DNA of 8,547 nt. It comes from Klebsiella pneumoniae. GTDB lineage: Bacteria > Pseudomonadota > Gammaproteobacteria > Ga0077536. Of this stretch, positions 1 to 5,906 are shown one piece after another. Below the pieces are notes generated by a model. It ran no database searches, had not been told where the DNA came from, and saw only the letters and a list, made by a program, of their open reading frames with translations. The DNA is taken from the NCBI GenBank assembly GCA_945873015.1, contig CAMCBY010000148.1, positions 1 through 8,547 of the forward strand, read 5' to 3'. Every line of letters starts with the position of its first letter. The stretch's first letter is position 1. The position numbers and the translations under genes were made by a program.

Positions 1-255
1 ATCGTCCGACAACAGCGAGTTCCAGTCGTGGCGCCAGTTGAACTCCTCTTCCGTGAAGAAATTGTGTTTCTTGTTAATTGAAATCAGATTGCCGTGACGG
101 GGTTTGTGCGCAAATGCTGAGCCCGCGGTGCGGCTCTTCTCAAGAATGAGATAGTCGCGCCCGGCGCGCTGCATGAAATAGCCCATCTGCAGTCCGCCCG
201 GACCAGCACCCAGAATGATGTACTTGTGAAACGTTTCGTTGCTTTTCATGGTCAT
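1..255 (-). CDS. FOXRED2-like FAD-dependent oxidoreductase, N-terminal part (truncated by window edge)
   Basis: This is the first 85 codons of a minus-strand gene that continues past base 1. The protein opens with a Rossmann dinucleotide-binding unit: a beta strand (YIIL, residues 12-15), the glycine motif GAGPGG (16-21), a helix, a second strand and an acidic residue (E39) placed to bind the FAD ribose. Further on, PRHGNLISINKKH and FNWRHDWNSLLSDD closely resemble what I recall of the FOXRED2 family of flavoproteins (PRH..LISINK and RHDWNSLLS), which is related to flavin monooxygenases. The reaction and substrate are unknown. There is no signal peptide at the start, so this part looks cytoplasmic. 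Two in-frame starts are possible, ATG at 255 or ATG at 249; neither has a strong ribosome binding site, and 255 is only a default choice. The gene is divergent from the sulfatase operon and may be unrelated to it. The family call is fairly secure; the function is not. Confidence 0.85.
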   Translation of the reverse strand, partial: MTMKSNETFHKYIILGAGPGGLQMGYFMQRAGRDYLILEKSRTAGSAFAHKPRHGNLISINKKHNFFTEEEFNWRHDWNSLLSDD

Positions 256-423
256 GGTCCGTTATCGACTCTGGGCTTCGTAGCGTGCTGTGTGCGTATT
301 GGCCGGTAACGCCGGTGAAGGACAACGGGAAGCGTGAAGCTTCGACGTCGTCGACATCCGTTCCAGGCATATACAGAACACAAGAACGCGCTGCTTGACG
401 CTGGATTTGCGTGCCGTGAACCG

Positions 424-452
424 AGGATAAGAGGCCACACATGCTGGCGCAA
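424..452 (-). promoter_or_regulatory. Weak candidate promoter for the FOXRED2-like gene
   Basis: On the minus strand, TTGCGC (447-452) is followed after exactly 17 bases by TATCCT (424-429). The boxes match the sigma70 consensus at about 3 of 6 and 4 of 6 positions. The spacing is ideal and the orientation fits the gene starting at 255, but the 5' leader would be about 160 bases. Matches this loose are common by chance. Confidence 0.2.
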
Positions 453-600
453 GGAATTGGTTCACGCACGCCGATATTGGCAGCGCGCCAGGACTGTGTC
501 GTTGCGTAGTCCAGCCTCATCCTGCTTACGTTACAGATGAGCATATGGCTCACTCATTTCGCACCCGTCGATGGCGTGTCCCGTCGAGTTGTTTTCTAAT

Positions 601-617
601 GCCTGGGTTACCCGGGC
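601..617. promoter_or_regulatory. 17-base near-perfect palindrome, possible operator
   Basis: The sequence GCCTGGGTTACCCGGGC has 8-base arms around a central T. Seven of the eight arm positions pair perfectly; the eighth (604 with 614) is a T-G mismatch. The core GGGTTACCC is a perfect odd palindrome. It lies in the non-coding divergent region, about 380 bases before the sulfatase-like gene. A dimeric repressor or activator site is plausible, but I do not recognise it as a known operator. Confidence 0.3.
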
Positions 618-821
618 GGTATAGAGGCGCCGATGTTTGCAGCAAGCCGCCAGCCCCCTTTGCGGCGCGTTAACATTGTTTGCATTTGCGCCCTTCACTG
701 CGGCATTTGGAACAAACCGCATGTGTCGCGCCCAAAACCGCCGGCGGCTGGCGTTCAAGCACCGCTCGTGTGCCACAGTCCGTGGTTCCGATAGCTGCAC
801 CGAGTACGCATTCTCGCCATA

Positions 822-859
822 GATTCTTCGACTCAGCTGGCCATCGGTCGATTAGAATC
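822..859. promoter_or_regulatory. Inverted repeat overlapping a possible promoter of the sulfatase operon
   Basis: The left arm GATTC-T-TCGAC (822-832) pairs with the right arm GTCGA-TTA-GAATC (847-859) around a 14-base centre. The right arm overlaps TAGAAT (853-858), which is 5 of 6 to a sigma70 -10 box on the plus strand. The nearest -35-like box, TTCGAC (827-832), sits 20 bases away, which is too far for a strong promoter, so an activator would be expected if this is used. The leader to the start codon at 996 would be about 130 bases. The inverted repeat is real in the sequence; its role is inferred. Confidence 0.3.
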
Positions 860-995
860 ACGCTGGCGTCGGATTGCGACAGGCCGGGCTTTGGCACCGT
901 TCAAGCGTCGGCGCGACGGTATGTGAATATCCGCTGCAAGCTCGGTTCAAAGCCATGCCGCTGCAGGGAATCAGCACTGACATCAAAGAGTGAGC

Positions 996-3062
996 ATGAC
1001 CAGTAGTACTTTGGCGCCGCCCGCGCCGCCGCGCATTTTTCGCACCACCGCTGTGCTTGGGCTCATGTGTGGTGCGCTCGACGTGGCCTTCGCTATCCTG
1101 CGTCGGGCGCAAAGTTTCGAAGATCTGCAACTGCTGTTCCCGTCGGTGTACGCGACTGCCGTGGTTGCCGCCGCGGCGTTCCTGTTGTCGTGGATGTTGT
1201 TTGGCGGCTGGCTCTGCCGTCGTTGGCAACTGGCGCCGGCTGCGTTTGCCACCGCGCTGGCGGTGGCGCTCGGCACCACCTTCGTCAGTGCCCGTATCGG
1301 CGAATTCTCCCTGCGTGATCTTTCCGCCGACGCCGTTTTTATGCTTGGGCTTTATGCGCTCGGCGGTGTGGCGGGCGGCATGGGTGCTTACCTCGCCGTT
1401 GTTGCACTCAGTACCGACAAGCGTGGTCAGTCGCTGGCAAAGGCGACAGTCATCGCCTTGCCCGGTCTGCTGCTGGCGATGCTGGTATTTCTGTGGTCGC
1501 AGTTGTTCTGGATCGAATCGGTCAAATCGCTGGCCGGCATGGTGAGCTGCGTGAGTTTCGCGCTGCTGGCAGCGGCCGTCGTCTATCTGGTGATGTGGCC
1601 CGGTGTGGTCGCACGGGCTTGGCGTTGGACGGTGAGCTGCGCGCTGCTCGCGCTGCTGTGGCCGCTGGCGATGCTGTTGTTGGGGCGTGTCGGTCACTCT
1701 CTCGCGAGCGGAGATGCCGCCCCGCATGCGGTGCGCCACGTCATTTTGTTGAGTTCCGATACCTTGCGCGCCGATGTGCTCGGTGCCTATGGCAATACGC
1801 GTGTGCCGACGCCGGCCATCGACGGCCTGGCACGCGACGGTGCGGTCTTCGACAAGGCCAACTCGGTCGCGCCGTGGACGCTGCCGTCCTTGAGCAGCCT
1901 GGTCAGTGGCGTCTCGCCGGCGGTGCATCTGGTGCGACAGGAAGGCGACCGCCTGCCGAGCAGCATTACCACACTTGCCGAGCGTTTCGCTGCGGCTGGC
2001 TACCACACCGGCGCGGTCGTCGATAACGCCTATCTGCGGCCCAAGGCCAATCTCGCCCAGGGTTTTGCCGACTATCAGTTCCTCAATATTCCTGATTATG
2101 GTCGTGCGTTCGGCCCGCAACTCATGCGTGTGCTGTGGCCAGCGTTATTCCGGCCCGAGCGGCCAGCGACCATTGAGGAGCACACCACGCAGGTGCGCGC
2201 GTGGATTGCGCGCCACGCCGAGCGCGATTTTTTTCTGTGGGTGCATTATTTCGACCCCCATGCGCCTTACGAGCCCAAACATGACTACGTTGCCGGTACG
2301 CCGCCGGCGGGCATGGACTACCGCTTCGAACAGCCACCGCAGGTCATGAGCGGGCTGATTGCACGCAGCGATGCCGACAAGGCCTGGATTCGCGCTCTGT
2401 ACGAAGCTGAAGTGCACGCCCTCGATGACAACATCGGTGAGGTGCTCGACACGCTGCGCGGGCTCGAACTCTACGATGGCGCATTGATTGCTTTCACCAG
2501 CGATCATGGCGAGGAGTTCTGGGACCACGGCGCACAGGGCCACGCCCACACTTTGTTCGATGAACTGCTGCGGGTGCCTCTGATAATCAAGCTGCCCGAC
2601 AGCCATGCCGGCCTGCGTGTCAGTACGCGGATTTCCACTGAACGCCTCGCGCCGACCTTGCTTGAAGCTGCTGATGTGGCGTTCGAATCGAAAGAGATGT
2701 CCGGACCGTCGCTGCTCGCACTGATGCGCAGTGGCAGTGACAGCGGTGGCGCACCACCGGTCGTAAGTGAAACGCGCATTGCCATCGACAACCTGCAGTC
2801 GGTGACCACCGATGAAAAGAAACTCGTGCGCTCGCTGATCAGCACCCGTGAGCAGCTCTACGACCTCAGTCGTGATCCCGGCGAGACCGCTTCCCAGCTC
2901 GCGAGCAGCGCTGAGCTCGCCGCCGCCGCACGTAAACTGCTCGAACAGCACGAGACCGATGCCGGCGGCCTGCGTGAGTTCATCGGCGTGGCGCGCGGTG
3001 AATCCGCTGAATTTGACTCGGCCACCATGAACCGCCTGCGCGGTCTCGGGTACATCAAGTGA
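996..3062 (+). CDS. Membrane-anchored sulfatase-family (AlkP superfamily) hydrolase or transferase
   Basis: The 688-residue product has about seven hydrophobic helices in residues 13-232, then a sulfatase-fold domain. The metal-binding start is SSDTLRAD (first metal Asp at 255), then APWTLPS, HYFDPHAPY (417-425), SDHGEE (Asp502, His503), GHAHTLFDELLRVP (515-528) and the usual late QLYDLSRDPGE. At the nucleophile position, where true sulfatases have Cys or Ser in C-x-P-x-R, there is Thr295 in TLPSL. Formylglycine cannot form there, so a phosphatase, phosphodiesterase or phosphotransferase activity is as likely as a sulfatase. Basic residues flank the predicted cytoplasmic loops, and the catalytic domain has no cysteine, which fits a periplasmic location. 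I chose ATG 996 over an in-frame GTG at 990 because AAAGAG (985-990) ends five bases before the ATG and would overlap the GTG. The protein ends in RLRGLGYIK. First gene of the operon; the next gene starts 40 bases downstream. Confidence 0.88.
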   Translation: MTSSTLAPPAPPRIFRTTAVLGLMCGALDVAFAILRRAQSFEDLQLLFPSVYATAVVAAAAFLLSWMLFGGWLCRRWQLAPAAFATALAVALGTTFVSARIGEFSLRDLSADAVFMLGLYALGGVAGGMGAYLAVVALSTDKRGQSLAKATVIALPGLLLAMLVFLWSQLFWIESVKSLAGMVSCVSFALLAAAVVYLVMWPGVVARAWRWTVSCALLALLWPLAMLLLGRVGHSLASGDAAPHAVRHVILLSSDTLRADVLGAYGNTRVPTPAIDGLARDGAVFDKANSVAPWTLPSLSSLVSGVSPAVHLVRQEGDRLPSSITTLAERFAAAGYHTGAVVDNAYLRPKANLAQGFADYQFLNIPDYGRAFGPQLMRVLWPALFRPERPATIEEHTTQVRAWIARHAERDFFLWVHYFDPHAPYEPKHDYVAGTPPAGMDYRFEQPPQVMSGLIARSDADKAWIRALYEAEVHALDDNIGEVLDTLRGLELYDGALIAFTSDHGEEFWDHGAQGHAHTLFDELLRVPLIIKLPDSHAGLRVSTRISTERLAPTLLEAADVAFESKEMSGPSLLALMRSGSDSGGAPPVVSETRIAIDNLQSVTTDEKKLVRSLISTREQLYDLSRDPGETASQLASSAELAAAARKLLEQHETDAGGLREFIGVARGESAEFDSATMNRLRGLGYIK

Positions 3063-3102
3063 ACAACGCGCAAGGGCACACCATGCCGGACGGAGCCAGT
3101 TT

Positions 3103-3735
3103 ATGGGGGTACTGAGCGACGCACTGCGGCGCATGCGGCGGGGTGCGCCGGTAGTGGTGGTGTCAGGCCTGCCGCGTTCCGGCACCTCGATGGTGATGAA
3201 CATGCTGGCCGCCGGTGGCCTGGAGCTGCTGAGCGACGGTGCGCGCAGCGCCGACGAAGACAATCCACGGGGTTATTTCGAGCTTGAACGTGTCATGGCG
3301 CTGGCAGAGGAGCGTGACCGCAGCTGGTTGCGCGCGGCGCGTGGCAAAGGGGTCAAGATTATTTCCCATCTGCTCAAACACCTGCCGCGCGACAACGATT
3401 ATCGGGTCATCCTGGTCGAACGGGCGTTGCCCGAAGTCATCGCTTCGCAGAACCGTATGCTCAACAATCGTGGCGAACTCAACCCGGTAGATGACCTGCA
3501 GACCGCAGACCTTTACGCCAAACATCTGCTGGCGGTACGCGGCTGGTTGAGTCTGCAGGCCAATTGCCGCGTGTTGAACGTGCAATATCGCGCGGCGGTC
3601 GAAGAACCGCAAAAAGTCGCCGAGGAACTCGCCGCTTTTGTCGGCAACGCGCTCGATGCCGAACGTATGGCGGCGGCGGTCGACGCGACCCTTTATCGCA
3701 ATCGTGGCGGCACCAACGCCGCGGAAAAATCATGA
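3103..3735 (+). CDS. Sulfotransferase-family protein (PAPS-binding P-loop)
   Basis: The protein has 210 residues and no signal peptide or membrane helix, so it is likely cytoplasmic. Residues 22-30 (GLPRSGTSM), after the strand VVVVS, form the 5'-phosphosulfate-binding loop of the sulfotransferase fold. The segment VERALPEVIASQ carries Arg107 and Ser115, eight residues apart, matching the 3'-phosphate-binding Arg/Ser pair of PAPS sulfotransferases. DEDNPRGYFELE (51-62) and the late LYRNRG are what I recall as typical of a widespread bacterial subfamily annotated as sulfotransferase but little characterised biochemically. PAPS-dependent sulfate transfer is therefore inferred. It is shorter than most sulfotransferases but appears complete. 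The start ATG 3103 is supported by CGGAG (3091-3095) seven bases upstream. Its stop codon overlaps the next start (ATGA at 3732-3735), so the two are probably translationally coupled. A sulfate-adding enzyme beside a sulfatase-fold enzyme points to a shared substrate. Confidence 0.82.
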   Translation: MGVLSDALRRMRRGAPVVVVSGLPRSGTSMVMNMLAAGGLELLSDGARSADEDNPRGYFELERVMALAEERDRSWLRAARGKGVKIISHLLKHLPRDNDYRVILVERALPEVIASQNRMLNNRGELNPVDDLQTADLYAKHLLAVRGWLSLQANCRVLNVQYRAAVEEPQKVAEELAAFVGNALDAERMAAAVDATLYRNRGGTNAAEKS

Positions 3736-5906
3736 CTGATTCGATTTTCACGGCAACCGCGCAGCGCGGCACCTACGCGCGGTACGCGCTGCTGCTGATC
3801 GTGTGTGCGTGCACGTTCGCGCCGAGCGCGCAGGCCTACGTCGGCCCAGGCGCGGGTTTTGCCCTGGTCGGCTCGCTGCTGGCCGTATTGAGCGCACTGC
3901 TGGCCGGTGCGCTGGCGATGTTGTTGTGGCCGGTGAGGGCGCTGGTGCGTGCCATTCGCCGGCGTCGCAGCAGCCGCCATGCGCGGGTCAAGCGGGTGGT
4001 GGTGCTGGGCCTCGATGGTCTTGACCCGGCGCTGTGTGAACAATGGATGGCCGAAGGTGCGCTGCCGGAGTTCACCGCGCTCGCCAAAGAAGGCACTTTC
4101 AGTCGGCTGCGCACTACTTACCCGGCCATCTCGCCGGTCGCCTGGTCGTCGTTCATGACCGGCGTCGATCCGACCCGCCACAACGTTTTCGATTTTCTCA
4201 ATCGCGATCTGCGCACCTATCAGCCGCGCCTGTCGAGTTCCGAGATCGGCGCACCGACACGTTCGGTGCGGGTCGGTGACTGGGTGATACCGCTCGGCCG
4301 CCCACTGCTGCGCGGGCTGCGCAAGAGTCGCGCGTTCTGGACCATCCTCGGCGAACACGGCGTGCTGTGTAACATCCTGCGCGTGCCGCTGACTTTTCCG
4401 CCCGAACGTTTCGCCGGCATGTTGCTGTCGGCGATGTGTGTGCCGGACTTGCGCGGCAGCCAGGGTTCTTTCACCTATTACACGAGTTCGCCAGCGGAAG
4501 TGGCGAGCGGCAGCACTGCGCCCGAGACCACCGGCGGCGAACGACACCTGGTCACACCCGACGCCGACGGCGTCATCCACACTGAAATTCTTGGCCCGCC
4601 CAATCCACTGCGCAGCGGTTCGGCGCCGATGGCGGTGCCGTTCACGGTCAAACTGCTGCGCGCCGAACGCGCCTGCATACTCGAAATCGGCGGTCAGCGG
4701 CTGCGCCTTGCTGAGCGCGAGTATTCACCGTGGGTGCGCATCGTGTTCAAGGCCGGTTTCGGCGTGCGTGTATACGGCATCGCGCGTTTTTATATGACCC
4801 ACATCGAGTCCCATTTCGGGCTCTATGTCACGCCCATCAATATCGACCCGGAACATCCGGCCCTGCCGATCTCGTGGCCGGCCTATTATTCGGTATACCT
4901 CGCCAAACTGCTCGGTGAGTTCTCGACCTTGGGCCTGGCCGAAGACACCTGGGCGCTGAACGAGGAAGTGATAGACGAAGACGCCTTCCTGCAGCAGACG
5001 CTCGATCATCACCAGGAGCGCGAACGTATGTTCGAGAACGCGCTCGACACCACACGCAGCGGTGTGGTGGCCTGTGTATTTGACGGCACCGACCGCCTGC
5101 AACATATGTTTTTCCGTTACCTCGATGCCGACCATCCGGCCAATCGCGGCAAAGACATCGCACGCTACCGCGACACCATCCGCGACATGTATGTGCGGGT
5201 CGACGAACTGGTCGGACGCGTCCGTCGCCGCCTCGGCCCCGACGAAATGCTGATGGTGATCTCCGACCACGGCTTTCAATCGTTCCGACGCGGGGTGAAT
5301 CTCAACACCTGGCTGCAGAACAACGGGCTTCTTCATCTCAAAGAAGGTGTAGAGAGCGGCGACTGGTTCGACGGCATCGACTGGACGCGCACCAAAGCCT
5401 ATGCGTTTGGTTTGAGCGGCATATACATCAACCAGCGCGGCCGTGAAGCACAGGGTAATGTCGCAGCAGGCGAAGAAACCGAACAACTCAAGCGCTGGCT
5501 GATTGGACAACTGTCAGGCCTGGCGGACCATGAGACCGGCGGCACCGCCATCAACACCGTGTTTGATCGTGACATTATCAACAGCGGCGGACCGTACCGC
5601 GATAACGGCGCCGATCTGGTGGTCGGTTACAACGCCGGTTATCGCGCCTCGTGGGACAGCGCGGTCGGGCGCGTATCCGACAGCGTGTTCGCCGACAATA
5701 CCAAGGCCTGGAGCGGTGACCACTGCATCGACCCGCGCCTGGTGCCGGGCGTGTTGTTCAGCAACTGGCATATCGATGCAGCGGACCCCGGCATCATGGA
5801 CCTCGCGCCGACGCTGCTCGATCTGTTCGGCGTCGCACGGCCGGCCTATATGAATGGCGACACGCTCACTGTGAGCCGCAGCGAGGTCGCCGCGGTCACA
5901 CCATGA
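3732..5906 (+). CDS. Membrane-tethered AlkP-superfamily phosphodiesterase/phosphohydrolase (COG3379-like), paralog 1
   Basis: The product has 724 residues. It starts with a hydrophobic segment ending AQA (about 17-35), then YVGPGAGF (36-43), a second helix (about 42-72) and a strongly basic stretch (RAIRRRRSSRHARVKR, 73-88). The catalytic domain follows: GLDGLDP (metal Asp95), SPVAWSSFMTG (134-144) with Ser134 at the nucleophile position, TDRLQHMF (Asp454, His458), SDHGF (Asp512, His513), NLNTWL, and SGDHC (His664). These are hallmarks of the type I phosphodiesterase/nucleotide pyrophosphatase family; the substrate is unknown. If AQA is a cleavage site, the arginine-rich end of helix 2 would place the catalytic domain in the cytoplasm. 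Six cysteines in that domain (102, 213, 236, 314, 448, 665) agree with this. The start is set by the ATGA overlap with the sulfotransferase gene; longer in-frame extensions back to 3564 lie inside that gene. Its own stop overlaps the next start. Confidence 0.87.
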   Translation: MTDSIFTATAQRGTYARYALLLIVCACTFAPSAQAYVGPGAGFALVGSLLAVLSALLAGALAMLLWPVRALVRAIRRRRSSRHARVKRVVVLGLDGLDPALCEQWMAEGALPEFTALAKEGTFSRLRTTYPAISPVAWSSFMTGVDPTRHNVFDFLNRDLRTYQPRLSSSEIGAPTRSVRVGDWVIPLGRPLLRGLRKSRAFWTILGEHGVLCNILRVPLTFPPERFAGMLLSAMCVPDLRGSQGSFTYYTSSPAEVASGSTAPETTGGERHLVTPDADGVIHTEILGPPNPLRSGSAPMAVPFTVKLLRAERACILEIGGQRLRLAEREYSPWVRIVFKAGFGVRVYGIARFYMTHIESHFGLYVTPINIDPEHPALPISWPAYYSVYLAKLLGEFSTLGLAEDTWALNEEVIDEDAFLQQTLDHHQERERMFENALDTTRSGVVACVFDGTDRLQHMFFRYLDADHPANRGKDIARYRDTIRDMYVRVDELVGRVRRRLGPDEMLMVISDHGFQSFRRGVNLNTWLQNNGLLHLKEGVESGDWFDGIDWTRTKAYAFGLSGIYINQRGREAQGNVAAGEETEQLKRWLIGQLSGLADHETGGTAINTVFDRDIINSGGPYRDNGADLVVGYNAGYRASWDSAVGRVSDSVFADNTKAWSGDHCIDPRLVPGVLFSNWHIDAADPGIMDLAPTLLDLFGVARPAYMNGDTLTVSRSEVAAVTP

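Larger units (their letters stand above)
256..995. other. Long non-coding divergent intergenic region
   Basis: These 740 bases separate two divergently transcribed genes. The reading frames are short, lack convincing ribosome binding sites, show no recognisable domain, and have less GC-biased third positions than the neighbouring genes. Visible elements are an odd-length palindrome at 601-617, a perfect 10-base palindrome CCGCCGGCGG at 738-747, an inverted repeat at 822-859 overlapping a TAGAAT box, and weak promoter-like boxes on both strands. One 53-codon frame (633-794) has a Shine-Dalgarno-like AGAGG upstream but no other support. I saw no tRNA, no terminator hairpin with a T run, and no transposon remnant. 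Confidence 0.7.

Noticed and set aside
738..747. CCGCCGGCGG perfect palindrome as an operator or terminator
   Set aside because: It is short, has no loop, consists only of G and C, and such sites arise readily in GC-rich DNA.
990..995. GTG start two codons before the chosen sulfatase-like start
   Set aside because: The AAAGAG ribosome binding site overlaps this GTG but is correctly spaced for ATG 996.
680..1006. A 108-codon plus-strand open frame in the intergenic region
   Set aside because: It has a TTG start without a ribosome binding site, no domain, uneven composition, and overlaps the true sulfatase-like start.
858..2120. A 420-codon minus-strand open frame rich in Arg, Gln and His
   Set aside because: It lies opposite the sulfatase-like gene, whose motifs are unmistakable. 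The low-complexity composition is typical of the antisense of GC-rich coding DNA.
2145..3263. A 372-codon minus-strand open frame
   Set aside because: It is antisense to the sulfatase-like and sulfotransferase genes and contains no recognisable domain.
3564..3731. In-frame upstream extension of the first AlkP gene
   Set aside because: It would add 56 Arg-rich residues translated inside the sulfotransferase gene. The ATGA overlap at 3732 directly precedes a sensible hydrophobic N-terminus.
3693..4580. A 295-codon minus-strand open frame, plus further antisense frames at 4725-5510 and 6797-7702
   Set aside because: All are antisense shadows of the two AlkP genes, whose catalytic motifs run the full length of the plus-strand frames.
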